Shown: positions 25,437 through 34,631, numbered from the stretch's first letter. The stretch is DNA of 64,000 bases from Actinomycetes bacterium (GCA_023392635.1 JAEVYS010000099.1:1-64000), one strand, 5' to 3'. Notes: a model not told the origin generated them from the sequence alone. Program-made: numbers and translations.

Positions 25437-26750
25437 GTGGACGCGTTGCAGACGAAGGTGGTTCTCGACGAGGCCGAGATGCCCACGCACTGGTACAACC
25501 TCGTCGCCGACCTGCCCACTCCCCCGCCGCCGCCACTGCACCCGGGCACGCAGCAGCCGCTGACGCCGGACGACCTCGCCCCGCTCTTCCCGATGGGGCT
25601 GATCGAGCAGGAGGCGTCCACCGAGCGCTGGATCGAGATCCCCAAGGAGGTGCACGACATCTACCGCCTCTGGCGGCCGTCCCCCTTCTACCGGGCGCGC
25701 CGGCTGGAGAAGGCGCTCGGCACCACGGCCCGCATCTACTACAAGTACGAGGGCGCCTCGCCGGTCGGCAGCCACAAGACGAACTCCGCGGTCGCGCAGG
25801 CGTACTTCAACAAGCTGGCCGGACGCACGCGGCTGACCACGGAGACCGGCGCCGGCCAGTGGGGCTCCGCCCTCGCGTTCGCGAGCCAGATCTTCGGCCT
25901 GAGCTGCGACATCTGGCAGGTGCGCTCGAGCTATGAGGGCAAGCCGTACCGTCACGTGCTGATGGAGACCTTCGGCGCCGCCGTGGTCGCCAGCCCGTCC
26001 GAGCTCACCGAGTCGGGACGCGCGCTGCGCGAGCAGTTCCCCGACACCACCGGCTCGCTGGGCATGGCGATCAGCGAAGCCGTGGAGGCGGCGGCCAAGG
26101 ACCCCAACGCGTCCTACTCGCTGGGCTCGGTGCTCAACCACGTCCTGCTGCACCAGACGGTGATCGGGCAGGAGGCGATCAAGCAGCTCGTGATGTTCGA
26201 CGAGCGTCCCGCCGACTACCTGTTCGCCTGTGCGGGCGGCGGCTCGAACCTGGGCGGCATCGCGTTCCCGTTCGTCCGTGAGAACCTCGAGGGCAGGGCC
26301 CGGACGAAGATCGTCGCCTGTGAGCCGAAGGCCGCCCCGTCCCTGACCGAGGGCGAGTACCGGTACGACTTCGGCGACACCGCGCACCTCACGCCGTTGC
26401 TGAAGATGTACTCCCTCGGCGCCGACTTCGTGCCTGCGGCGGTGCACGCCGGCGGCCTGCGCTACCACGGCATGGCGCCGCTGGTCAGCCACTGCTACGC
26501 CGAGGGCCTGATCGATGCGATCGCGATCAAGCAGCGCGAGGCCTTCGAGGCCGGCGTGCTGTTCGCCCGCTCCGAAGGCATCGTGCCGGCGTCGGAGTCC
26601 AACCACGCGGTGGCCGGGGCGATCCGTCAGGCGCGCAAGGCCGCAGAGGACGGCGACTCCCCCGTCATCGTGATCGGCGTGTCCGGGTCGGGCCAGCTCG
26701 ACCTGCCCGCCTACGCCGAGTACCTCGCCGGGGACATGGCCGACAGCTGA
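25437..26750 (+). CDS. TrpB2-type PLP-dependent enzyme (tryptophan synthase beta-like)
   Basis: A 437-residue fold-type II PLP enzyme. The cofactor lysine is in GSHKTNSA, with TETGAGQWG binding substrate and the phosphate loop in CAGGGSNLGG. The long N-terminal part (HWYNLVADLP, PLFPMGLIEQE) marks the TrpB2 subgroup, which acts on free indole or salvaged substrates and does not need TrpA. GTG 25437 is preceded by AAGGAG with 5-nt spacing. There are no other trp genes nearby, consistent with a salvage role. Confidence 0.9.
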   Translation: MDALQTKVVLDEAEMPTHWYNLVADLPTPPPPPLHPGTQQPLTPDDLAPLFPMGLIEQEASTERWIEIPKEVHDIYRLWRPSPFYRARRLEKALGTTARIYYKYEGASPVGSHKTNSAVAQAYFNKLAGRTRLTTETGAGQWGSALAFASQIFGLSCDIWQVRSSYEGKPYRHVLMETFGAAVVASPSELTESGRALREQFPDTTGSLGMAISEAVEAAAKDPNASYSLGSVLNHVLLHQTVIGQEAIKQLVMFDERPADYLFACAGGGSNLGGIAFPFVRENLEGRARTKIVACEPKAAPSLTEGEYRYDFGDTAHLTPLLKMYSLGADFVPAAVHAGGLRYHGMAPLVSHCYAEGLIDAIAIKQREAFEAGVLFARSEGIVPASESNHAVAGAIRQARKAAEDGDSPVIVIGVSGSGQLDLPAYAEYLAGDMADS

Positions 26751-26758
26751 TCGCGTCC

Positions 26759-26820
26759 TGCCTGTCGAAAACCGCCCCTGCTATCGAGATCTCGGCAGCG
26801 AGGGCGGTTTTCGACAGGCA
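26759..26820. repeat. intergenic palindrome with TGTCGAAAACCGCC arms
   Basis: Two adjacent 31-bp arms (26759-26789 and 26790-26820) are complementary except at four positions, centred on AGATCT. It lies in the convergent gap between trpB2 and the stress-protein gene and could terminate both. The sequence differs from the GGGGACGGTTCC family, so it is a separate palindrome type. Confidence 0.75.
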
Positions 26821-26841
26821 GGTGAGGTTTCGGTAGCGAAG

Positions 26842-27633
26842 TCAGGCGTCCTTCTTGCGCTCAGGATCGGAAGTCGTCGGCTCGTCGACCGGTTCGGCGG
26901 CGGGCTGCGGCTGCGGCGGACCGGCGTAGGGCGACGGCGCGGGCGCAGCGTAGTGCTGCTGCGGCGGGTAGGGCTGCTGGCCGTACGGGTAGCCGGGCGG
27001 GTACTGCTGCCCGTAGCCGTCCCCGAGACCGTAGCCCGGCGCCTGCCCGTAGCCGGGAGCCTGCCCGTAGGCGGACGGGGGGTAGCCCGGCGTCCCCGGA
27101 GCCTGGGTCGCACCGGGACCGGCCGGTGTCGAGTTGAACGCCGCGGCCCGGGCGCCCGGCATGGTGCCGATCAGTTCCCGGGCGTGGCCGGCCACCTTGT
27201 GCTCGGCCAGCACCTCGTACTTGGTCGCCATCGTCTGGGAGACCGATCGGAAGTCACGCTTGCCCTGGCTCATCCAGTAGCCGAGGGCGGCCATCGCGAT
27301 GCCGACCAAGATGCCGATCGCCAGGGCCGAAAGCGTGAGCCCGAGGATGTTGGACGCGGGCACGAACAGCCACACGATGAGCGCGATCATCAGGCCGGTG
27401 GACAGGCCGCTCTGCACGCCCTGACCGATCACCGTGCCCCAGCTGCGGCGCCCCAGGACGCGCTCGATCGACCTCAGCTCCGTGCCGACGATGCACAGGT
27501 TCTCCACCGGGAAGCGGGAGTCGGCGAGGAAGTCGACGACACCCTGGGCCTCGTCGTAGGTGGCGTACACCCCGACCGACTGGGGGTACTCGAGCTTGAA
27601 CAGGCTGCTCATCCTGGGGATCGCCTGACTCAT
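26842..27633 (-). CDS. general stress protein (YflT/GSP17M-like domain) with Gly/Tyr/Pro/Gln tail
   Basis: A 263-residue protein. The N-terminal domain (about 12-60, YPQSVGVYATYDEAQGVVDFLADSRFPVENLCIVG) resembles the 17M general-stress fold. Two membrane helices follow (about 72-95 and 98-120), then an amphipathic segment and a low-complexity tail with repeated GYGQAP and QPYPP units (about 175-245). Topology and role are not established. Its ATG overlaps the stop of the upstream lyase gene (ATGA) and a GGAGGAG site lies inside that gene, so the two are coupled. Confidence 0.75.
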   Translation of the reverse strand: MSQAIPRMSSLFKLEYPQSVGVYATYDEAQGVVDFLADSRFPVENLCIVGTELRSIERVLGRRSWGTVIGQGVQSGLSTGLMIALIVWLFVPASNILGLTLSALAIGILVGIAMAALGYWMSQGKRDFRSVSQTMATKYEVLAEHKVAGHARELIGTMPGARAAAFNSTPAGPGATQAPGTPGYPPSAYGQAPGYGQAPGYGLGDGYGQQYPPGYPYGQQPYPPQQHYAAPAPSPYAGPPQPQPAAEPVDEPTTSDPERKKDA

Positions 27634-28571
27634 GACTGCTCCTCCATTCCGGCGGCCCTACCGCGGGCCAGAATTGCGGCGGCGAGCTTGACGCCCGCCT
27701 CGTCCACCATCTCGTCATCCACCACGATCGCCCCCACCGCTCCCTGGGCGAGCTCGGTGGCGTGCGCGTATTCAGCCATGATGCGTTGCGCCCGCTCGAA
27801 ATCGGAGGGCCTGGGCGAGAACACCGCGTTCCCGGCGTCCACCTGGGCCGGGTGCAGCACCCACTTGCCGTCGTAGCCGAGGGCCGCGCTCAACTCGGCC
27901 GAGCGGCGGAAACCCTCGACATCGCGGATCGCGACGAACGGCCCGTCGATCGCCTGCAGGCCGTGCGCCCTCGCCGCGACCAGGATGGACATCAGGACGT
28001 GGTGGAACGCGTCCGCGGGGTACCCCGCGGGCTGGGCGCCCACGTTGAGGCCACCCATCCCGAGGCTGGCCATGAAGTCACCCGGACCGAACACCAGGCT
28101 GGCCAGCCGGGGGCTGGCGCCGGCGATCTCGTTGACGTGGAGCAGGCCCACGGCGTCCTCGACCTGCACCTCCAGCCCGATCCGTCCGACCGGGAGCCCG
28201 GCGGTGTGCTCGACCTGCGTGAGCAGCAGGTCGAGCGCCTGTACCTGCGCTGCCGACTGCGTCTTGGGCAGGACGAGTGCGTCGATGCGCGCTCCCGCGC
28301 CACTGACCACGTCGATCACGTCCCCGTAGGTCCACGGGCTCTCCCACCCGTTCACCCGGACGGTCACCAGGCCCGCGGCGAAGCCCGCGGGGTCGTTGAG
28401 GGCGGCGACGATGCGTCCCCGCGACTCCACCTTCACGGCGGGCGCGACCGCGTCCTCCAGGTCGAGGAAGATCCCGTCCACGCCGAGCGTGCGTGCCTTC
28501 TCGATGAAACGGTCGGAGGAACCGGGGACGGCGAGGATGGTGCGTCGGGGCACGGCGCGGCTGGTGGTCAC
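27630..28571 (-). CDS. CitE-like HpcH/HpaI aldolase-lyase family protein
   Basis: A 313-residue TIM-barrel enzyme. RRTILAVPGSSDRFIEKA starts the barrel, DGIFLDLEDAVAP carries metal-binding acids, and LPKTQSAAQV, EVQVEDAVGL and the WVLHPAQVD C-terminal motif are all typical of citrate lyase beta-like and malyl-CoA lyase-like proteins. The substrate is probably a CoA thioester but cannot be specified. GTG 28569-28571 follows TAGGCT (28583-28578) by 6 nt, hence leaderless. It is the first gene of a two-gene operon with the stress protein. Confidence 0.85.
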   Translation of the reverse strand: MTTSRAVPRRTILAVPGSSDRFIEKARTLGVDGIFLDLEDAVAPAVKVESRGRIVAALNDPAGFAAGLVTVRVNGWESPWTYGDVIDVVSGAGARIDALVLPKTQSAAQVQALDLLLTQVEHTAGLPVGRIGLEVQVEDAVGLLHVNEIAGASPRLASLVFGPGDFMASLGMGGLNVGAQPAGYPADAFHHVLMSILVAARAHGLQAIDGPFVAIRDVEGFRRSAELSAALGYDGKWVLHPAQVDAGNAVFSPRPSDFERAQRIMAEYAHATELAQGAVGAIVVDDEMVDEAGVKLAAAILARGRAAGMEEQS

Positions 28572-28675
28572 CGGTCCAGCCTATTGCAGCACCCATGCGG
28601 GACCCGTGGGCGCACTGTGCGCCGGCTGTGCCCGTCCTCGACCCTCCCGCGGGGTGAGGGTCCAGACTGGCGTCC

Positions 28676-29335
28676 ATGGAGACCGTGGACCTTCGCCGCA
28701 CCCTGCGGACGCTCTTCTCACCCAGGCCGGGACGCTTCGAGCTGGTCACCGTGCCCGACCTGCCGTTCCTGGCCCTCGACGGGCGGATCGAGCCGGGGAG
28801 CGCCCCCGGCACCTCACCCGGCTTCGAGGCCGCGACCTCCGCGTTGTACGCGCTGGCGTACACCCTGAAGTTCCAGCTCAAGAAGCGCGCCGAGGACCCG
28901 CTCGACTACCCGGTGATGCCCCTGGAGGGCCTGTGGTGGGTGGAGGACGGACGGTTCGACCTCGCCCGCCCGGACAATTGGCACTACCGGTTGATGATCG
29001 TGCTGCCCGAGCAGGTGGCTGACGCAGACGTCGCCACGGCGCTGGCCGCGTTGCGGGCCAAGCGTGGCGACTCCCCGGAGCTGGCCGGGCTCCGCCGGGA
29101 GAGGTTCGCAGAGGGGCGGTGCGCACAGGTGCTGCACGTCGGCCCGTATGCGACCGAACCGGACACCCTCTCGGGTCTCGGCGCCTTCCTGGACAGCGTC
29201 GGGATGGTCGACCGCGTCGGCGAGGCCGGAGGACGCCACCACGAGATCTATCTCGGTGACCCCCGCAAGGCGGACCCGGCCCGGCTGCGGACGATCCTGC
29301 GTCACCCCGTCGCGCCGGCCCGACCGCCGTCGTGA
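28676..29335 (+). CDS. GyrI-like small-molecule-binding domain protein
   Basis: A 219-residue cytoplasmic protein of the GyrI-like/SOUL-Tp family: FELVTVPDLPFLALDGRIEPG at the N-terminus, VMPLEGLWWVEDG and RCAQVLHVGPYATEPDTL in the second half. Related domains bind hydrophobic drugs or hydrolyse small electrophiles. There is no DNA-binding domain, so it is the stand-alone form. ATG 28676 is 7 nt after CAGACT. Its stop TGA (29333-29335) is the first triplet of a long palindrome. Confidence 0.82.
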   Translation: METVDLRRTLRTLFSPRPGRFELVTVPDLPFLALDGRIEPGSAPGTSPGFEAATSALYALAYTLKFQLKKRAEDPLDYPVMPLEGLWWVEDGRFDLARPDNWHYRLMIVLPEQVADADVATALAALRAKRGDSPELAGLRRERFAEGRCAQVLHVGPYATEPDTLSGLGAFLDSVGMVDRVGEAGGRHHEIYLGDPRKADPARLRTILRHPVAPARPPS

Positions 29336-29398
29336 CGCACCGGGGACGGTTCCTCTTGCGTCAGGCCTGACGCAAAAGGAACCGTCCCCGGTGCGTCA
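29333..29398. repeat. 66-bp near-perfect palindrome of the GGGGACGGTTCC family, copy 3
   Basis: Two directly abutting 33-bp arms (29333-29365, 29366-29398) are complementary except at one position, with GGCC at the centre. Each arm runs TGACGCA, core GGGGACGGTTCC, TTGCGTCAGG. The terminal TGA triplets are the stop codons of both converging genes (GyrI-like and GH3). It is the best preserved copy in the window. Confidence 0.9.
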
Positions 29399-31234
29399 GA
29401 GGGACAGCCCGTGGCCGAAGGCGAAGAGCGGGTCGTCGAAGCCGGGCTGGTCCTCGGGATGGGCGCGGACGTCGGCCATCGATCGCGGCAGGTCGAAGGG
29501 CAGGCGACCCCGCGGCGGCACCCGTCCCGTGAGCGCGTCGGCGAGAGCGGCGTCGCTGATCCCGAAGCTCGCGGTGATCGCGCTGCTCGCGCCCAGCAGT
29601 GGGGTCAGGATCGGCGGACGGTCGCAGGTGACGTCCACCACCAGAGGGCACGAGGCGGAGATCCGTCGCAGCCGGACGGGCAGGCCGGGCGCGAAGTCCA
29701 GCGATCCCTGGTGGAACCACGCCTCGAGGAACAGGTCGGAGCGCGGCTCGAACGGCGCGGGCAGCCGCACGATCGCCAGGTCCGCCTCCTCCGGCGTGCC
29801 GACGGCGGCGAACCCTGCCCCCAGGGTGTCCACGTCGAATCCCTCGGCGTACACGCGAGCGCCTCGGGCGAGCGGCAGCACGCCCTCGTTCACCAACACC
29901 GTCACCGACTCCGACTGCGCGCGGCGGCCCTCGGCCACGAACTCCGCGCAGCCGTACACCTGCTCGGCAGCGTCCTCGTCCACGTACGGGTTGTCGAAGA
30001 GCCCCAGGTCGAACTTCACCGCCAGCAGGCGCCGCGCGGACGCGTCGATGCGCGACTCCGGCACCCTCCCGGACGCGACCAGCTCCAGCAGGAGCTCGAG
30101 GCACTCCTCCCCACCGAACTGGTCGGCACCGGCGGCGAGGATCCTCTCCATCCGTGATGCCGGGTCGAGCCCTTCGACGCCCCACGCCCGGGCGGGCAGC
30201 ACCTGGCCGGCCACGTGGTTGTCGTTGACCAGCTCCCAGTCGGTGCACACCACGCCGTCGAAGCCCAGCTCATCGCGCAGCAGGCCGGCGACGATGCGGG
30301 CGTTGTAGCCGAAGCCGACCTCCTCGACCGGCCCTCCGTCCAGCTCCAGGCCGATCGGCATCCCGTAGTACGGCATGATCGCCGAGACCCCGGCCGTGAT
30401 GGCCGGGGGGAAGGGGCGCAGGTGGTCGGCGAACCGTCCGGCCGGGTAGACCTGCTCGCGGCCGTAGGGGAAGTGCGCGTCCTCGCCGCCCGCCTGGGGG
30501 CCGCCGCCGGGGAAGTGCTTGGCCGTGCAGGCCACACTCCCGGGGCCGACCGGCCCCTTCTGCAGTCCGGCCAGGTACGCCACGCCCAGCTCTGTGACCA
30601 GCGCCGGGTCCTGCCCGAACGTCTGCGCCTGCCGCGCCCACCTCGGCTCGGTGGCCAGGTCGAGCGTCGGGTGCAGGGCGGCGCGGATACCGACAGCCCG
30701 GTACTCGGCGTTGACGATCTCGGCGAACCGTCGCACCCGCGCCGGGTCGCGCAGCGCGGCGAGACCCAGCGGCTCAGGCCATTGCGACGACCCCTGCGCG
30801 GCGAAGGACGCGCCCGCGTTCTCGAAGAAGGCGTGCCGGGGATCGGTCGACACGGTCACCGGGATGCCGTGCGGCGCCCGCTCGGCGAGTGCCTGCAACC
30901 GGTTGGACCACCTCGCCGCGAGCCGGGCGGGCGGCAGGGCGTGGACGTTGAAGTGGGTGAGGTGCTTGCCAAGGACCACCGACTCCGTCCCCGACTTGCT
31001 GATCCGGCCCGGCCCGCTGAGCAGTTCGCCGTCCTCGCCGGCCTCGATGACGGTGTGGAACATCAACCCCGCCTTCTCGGGCAGGCTGAGCCGGCCGAGA
31101 AGGTCCTCGACCCGCTCCCTCGTGGGCAGCCGGGGGTCCTCGAACGGGTCCATCCGGCCGTTGGAGTTCAGGTCACGGTAAACCGTGCCGTCCGGCGCGA
31201 CGGCGGTCGTCGGCTGCATACGTCCCGCCCTCAC
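29396..31234 (-). CDS. glycoside hydrolase family 3 beta-glucosidase
   Basis: A 612-residue enzyme with no signal peptide, so cytoplasmic. The (beta/alpha)8 domain carries ACTAKHFPGGGPQAGGEDAH and the nucleophile Asp332 in GVVCTDWEL. The C-terminal alpha/beta sandwich follows, without a fibronectin-III domain. It should remove glucosyl units from imported oligosaccharides. GTG 31234 overlaps the upstream GH144-like stop (GTGA); ATG 31219 is an alternative start. As the last gene of the LacI operon, beside an exported glucanase and importer, it is the likely final step of beta-glucan breakdown. Confidence 0.88.
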   Translation of the reverse strand: MRAGRMQPTTAVAPDGTVYRDLNSNGRMDPFEDPRLPTRERVEDLLGRLSLPEKAGLMFHTVIEAGEDGELLSGPGRISKSGTESVVLGKHLTHFNVHALPPARLAARWSNRLQALAERAPHGIPVTVSTDPRHAFFENAGASFAAQGSSQWPEPLGLAALRDPARVRRFAEIVNAEYRAVGIRAALHPTLDLATEPRWARQAQTFGQDPALVTELGVAYLAGLQKGPVGPGSVACTAKHFPGGGPQAGGEDAHFPYGREQVYPAGRFADHLRPFPPAITAGVSAIMPYYGMPIGLELDGGPVEEVGFGYNARIVAGLLRDELGFDGVVCTDWELVNDNHVAGQVLPARAWGVEGLDPASRMERILAAGADQFGGEECLELLLELVASGRVPESRIDASARRLLAVKFDLGLFDNPYVDEDAAEQVYGCAEFVAEGRRAQSESVTVLVNEGVLPLARGARVYAEGFDVDTLGAGFAAVGTPEEADLAIVRLPAPFEPRSDLFLEAWFHQGSLDFAPGLPVRLRRISASCPLVVDVTCDRPPILTPLLGASSAITASFGISDAALADALTGRVPPRGRLPFDLPRSMADVRAHPEDQPGFDDPLFAFGHGLSL

Positions 31235-32826
31235 TCCGTTCCGGCGCCAAAGCGCTCCCGTGCGATCACCGGACGCAGCCGCCGCTCCACGGTGCTCGTG
31301 GCGAACGCGCGCCGGACGGCATCGTGGCCGACCACGTTGCCGATCGCGCCCATGATCATCGCCTGGTCGAGCGAGAGGTACCGCTGTGCCACGGTTCCCG
31401 ACCGGCTGGCGATCGCGTCGAAGAACCCGCCGTCGCCGTAGCTGTCGTACTCCCCCTGCAGCCGCACGAGGTTGGCGTACGCCTGGCGCGGCTCGTGCAT
31501 CATCGCCAGGAAGGACGCGTGCGGGGTGACCACCCCATCCTTGAAGTCCGGGTGCGGGTTGGTCGCCTCACGGCAGGTGCCGAAGCCGGGGTCGTAATTC
31601 GTCTTCTCCTCGTCGGAGAAGTAGCCGTCCGGGTTGAGGCCGAGCGCGTCCACCCCGTACTCGCGGTAGTTGGCGAACGGGTCCGACGACGGCGAGAAGC
31701 CCCACACCCCGTACTTCGCCTCGAGCAGGCCGTGCTCTCGCTGCGCGCGGACGTGGAGCGGGTGGTTCACCCCCCACGAACGCGGGGCCCAGGCGGCCTC
31801 CGGCACGAACACGTCGGGCATCAGCTCCTCGAACATGCTGCCGCCCCAGCCGGGGACGATCCGCATCCCGCGGTACACGTACGCACCCTCGTACACGTCC
31901 AGCCCGTAGTAGGTGCGGGTCTCGCCGACCGGCTGGGACTCCTGCCAGGACCAGTCGCAACTGGAAGGGAAGGTGCGCCACATCGCGAAGTACTGCCTGG
32001 CCGGGATCTGGCCCGTGGCGATGCCCAGGTAGCTCGTGATGCGGGTCTCGGAGACGGTGGTGTCGTAGTGGTGGTTGGTGTACCAGACGTCGGGCCCGAT
32101 ACCGATGTGGTTGCCGGTGTAGCCGGAGAAGCCCGCGGGCGGGGTGTCGTCGTAGAAGCCACCGTGGATCAGTCCCCCCGGCCGGACGCCGGGGTGGGCG
32201 GTGTCGGCGTCGTAGAACATGTCCCAGCGCATCCGGGTGAACAACCTGTCGGCCAGCGCGCGCACCCCGGGGACGGCGTTGCGCACCACCCACAGCGCCG
32301 CGCCGAGCCAGCCGTTGTCGACGCTGGAGACGAACGGGTAGACCCGGCTGCCGTCGGTCGGCCACTTCGTGATCACCGCCCCGGTGGCCTCGTCGTACCA
32401 GTTGTAGTAGAGGCCGGACGGTTCGTGGTGCTTCATCGCTGCGATGGTCCGCAGGGTCTGGCGGCAGCGCCGCACACACTCGCCATTGCCGATCAGCCCG
32501 AGCTCACGCGCGACGACCGTGCTCCACAAGTATCCGCCGATGTTCGTCGGCGAGGTGTAGCCGCTGCGATCGCCCGCGGCCAGGGAGGCGGGGATGTTGT
32601 CGGCGGGCAGGCCGGTCTCCGGATCGGTCATGGCCACCAGCGAGTGCCAGGTGTCCCTCGCCCAACCGAGGACACGGCCGCGAACGGGAGCGGCGTCCGG
32701 CCTGTGCAGGGGCACTCCGCGGGCGCCGGGGGCGGCAGCAGCGGGAGTGGGCAGGCCGGACGCCAGGCCAACCGCGAGCGCGCCGCAGAGGAGGGTGCGA
32801 CGCGGGAGGGGGCGGGATTCGTTCAT
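31231..32826 (-). CDS. exported glucoamylase-like protein, GH144-type (probable endo-beta-1,2-glucanase)
   Basis: A 531-residue protein with a twin-arginine-type signal (LPRRTLLCGALAVGLASG, cut near AAAAPGA). The mature part is an (alpha/alpha)6 barrel of the glycoamylase-like family. YLWSTVVARELGLI, SSVDNGWLGAALWVV, GWGGSMFEELMPD and the final YLSLDQAMIMGAIGN are recognisable. GH144 members cut linear beta-1,2-glucan into sophorooligosaccharides. Assignment to that activity is inferred from family resemblance and from the neighbouring importer and GH3 gene. It is 10 nt downstream of the second permease gene. Confidence 0.75.
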   Translation of the reverse strand: MNESRPLPRRTLLCGALAVGLASGLPTPAAAAPGARGVPLHRPDAAPVRGRVLGWARDTWHSLVAMTDPETGLPADNIPASLAAGDRSGYTSPTNIGGYLWSTVVARELGLIGNGECVRRCRQTLRTIAAMKHHEPSGLYYNWYDEATGAVITKWPTDGSRVYPFVSSVDNGWLGAALWVVRNAVPGVRALADRLFTRMRWDMFYDADTAHPGVRPGGLIHGGFYDDTPPAGFSGYTGNHIGIGPDVWYTNHHYDTTVSETRITSYLGIATGQIPARQYFAMWRTFPSSCDWSWQESQPVGETRTYYGLDVYEGAYVYRGMRIVPGWGGSMFEELMPDVFVPEAAWAPRSWGVNHPLHVRAQREHGLLEAKYGVWGFSPSSDPFANYREYGVDALGLNPDGYFSDEEKTNYDPGFGTCREATNPHPDFKDGVVTPHASFLAMMHEPRQAYANLVRLQGEYDSYGDGGFFDAIASRSGTVAQRYLSLDQAMIMGAIGNVVGHDAVRRAFATSTVERRLRPVIARERFGAGTE

Positions 32827-32836
32827 CGTTGTGTCC

Positions 32837-33667
32837 TCACTTGATTCCGGTGGTGGCGATGCCCTCGACGAAGTGGCGCTGGAACAGCAGGAACACGACG
32901 AGCAGGGGCAGCACGACGACGCAGGCGCCGGCCAGAAGCAGGCCGTACTGGGTGTTGTTCTGGCCGGTGGAGTACAGCGCCAAGGCGACGGGCAGGGTGT
33001 AGTGCGACTCGGTCTGGGCGACCACCAGCGGCCAGAGGAAGTTGTTCCACGAGCCGAGGAAGGTGAGGATGCCCAGCGTCGCCAGGGCCGGCCCGCACAG
33101 CGGCAGGATGATCCGGGCGAAGATGCCGAGTTCGCCGGCGCCGTCCACCCGTCCCGCGTCGAGCAGGTCGGGCGGCAGGCCGGAGATGAACTGCCGCATC
33201 AGGAACACTCCGAACGGCGTGACCAGGAACGGCAGCATCAGGCCGGGCAGGGTGTCGATCAGCCCGGCGTTGGCGACGATCACGAACAGCGGCACGAACG
33301 TCACCACTCCCGGGATCATGAGCGTGCCGAGGACGACCGTCAGCAGCACCCGCTTGCCCGGGAACCGCAGCATTGCGAGCGCGTAGCCCAGCATCGAGCA
33401 GAACAGGAGGTTCCCTGCGGTCACCACGAGCGCCACGATCACCGAGTTGGTGAAGTAGGTGCCGAAGGCGAGACGGGCGAACAGCTGGGTGTAGTTGTCC
33501 AGGGACGGGTTCTCCGGCCACCAGGTCGGCGGGACGCGGCGGATCTCTCCCTCACCCTTGAAGCTGCCGAGCACCATCCAGACGAAGGGTGCGATGACGG
33601 CGACGAGCGCGATCGTGACGAGCACGTAGACCAGCGCCCGTGCGTAGCGATTCCTCGATCCCAACAT
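32837..33667 (-). CDS. carbohydrate ABC transporter permease, MalG type
   Basis: A 276-residue inner-membrane permease with six predicted helices. The EAA loop is DAGRVDGAGELGIFARIILPLCGPALATLG, and the N-terminal motif WMVLGSFKGEGEI is typical of the CUT1 family. ATG 33665-33667 is preceded by AGGAGC, and the frame extending upstream is the wrong reading of the neighbouring permease. It pairs with the MalF-type permease. No ATPase gene is present, so a shared MsiK-like ATPase is likely. Confidence 0.92.
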   Translation of the reverse strand: MLGSRNRYARALVYVLVTIALVAVIAPFVWMVLGSFKGEGEIRRVPPTWWPENPSLDNYTQLFARLAFGTYFTNSVIVALVVTAGNLLFCSMLGYALAMLRFPGKRVLLTVVLGTLMIPGVVTFVPLFVIVANAGLIDTLPGLMLPFLVTPFGVFLMRQFISGLPPDLLDAGRVDGAGELGIFARIILPLCGPALATLGILTFLGSWNNFLWPLVVAQTESHYTLPVALALYSTGQNNTQYGLLLAGACVVVLPLLVVFLLFQRHFVEGIATTGIK

Positions 33668-33675
33668 CGCAGCTC

Positions 33676-34629
33676 CTAGGTGTTCTCGCGCAGCAGGCGG
33701 AACTGGATGGCGGTCACGACGGCGATGACCACGAAGATGAGGTAGCTCATCGCCGCGGCGAGGCCGTAGTTGCCGTAGCCGAACTGGTTGTAGGTGTACA
33801 TGGACAGCGAGATGGTGCTGTTCAGCGGGCCGCCGGACGTCATCACGAACGGCTCCTCGAAGAATTGCAGGTAGCCGACGGCGGTGGTGACCGAGACGAA
33901 CAGCAGGGTGGGACGCAGCAGGGGGAAGGTGATGTTCCAGAACCGTTGCCAGCCGTTGGCCCCGTCGATGGCCGCCGCCTCCTGCAGCGAGTACGGCACC
34001 CCCTGCAGCCCGGCGAGGAAGATGATCATGCCGGTGCCGAAGTTGCGCCACACCGCCATCAGGATCAGCGACGGCATCGACCAGCGCACGTCCCCGAGCC
34101 AGTTCGGCCCCTGGATCCCGAACCAGGACAGGACGGTGTTGAGCAGGCCGGAGTCCGGCTGGAGGATGAACCGCCACACCACGGCGACCGCGACGATCGA
34201 CGTGATCACGGGGGTGTAGAAGCCCAGCCGGTACACCGAGCGCAGCCGGGTGATCCCCTTGTCGAGCGCGACCGCGGCGAGCAGGCCCACGGCCAGGGTG
34301 AGCGGCACCCCGACGAGCACGAAGTAGGCCGTGTTGGCCGCCGCCTTCTGGAAGACGGGGTCGGATAGGGCGCGGCCGTAGTTGGCGAGCCCGATGAAGT
34401 TCACCGAGAACGGCGAGCGCAGGTCGCGCTGCCGGGTGTCGGTGAAGCTCATGAACAGCGACTGGATCACGGGCCAGACCGTGAAGGCCAGGAAGAGCAG
34501 GGTGAAGGGGATGGCGAGGATCCACGCCGCCCTCGACTCCCCCGGGTGGCTCGTGCCGGACCGGGCACGGGCGCTGGGGGCGGCGGGGGCTGGCTGCTGC
34601 ACCGGCGCAGCGAGGGTGGGGGCGGACAT
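33676..34629 (-). CDS. carbohydrate ABC transporter permease, MalF type
   Basis: A 317-residue CUT1 permease with a Pro/Ala-rich cytoplasmic N-terminus (1-30) and six predicted helices, beginning AWILAIPFTLLFLAFTVWPVIQSL. The EAA loop is EAAAIDGANGWQRFWNITFPLLRPTLLF. It starts 2 nt after the binding-protein stop and ends 8 nt before the MalG-type gene, a tight operon. It forms the heterodimeric channel for the sugar bound by the upstream lipoprotein. Confidence 0.93.
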   Translation of the reverse strand: MSAPTLAAPVQQPAPAAPSARARSGTSHPGESRAAWILAIPFTLLFLAFTVWPVIQSLFMSFTDTRQRDLRSPFSVNFIGLANYGRALSDPVFQKAAANTAYFVLVGVPLTLAVGLLAAVALDKGITRLRSVYRLGFYTPVITSIVAVAVVWRFILQPDSGLLNTVLSWFGIQGPNWLGDVRWSMPSLILMAVWRNFGTGMIIFLAGLQGVPYSLQEAAAIDGANGWQRFWNITFPLLRPTLLFVSVTTAVGYLQFFEEPFVMTSGGPLNSTISLSMYTYNQFGYGNYGLAAAMSYLIFVVIAVVTAIQFRLLRENT

Positions 34630-34631
34630 GG

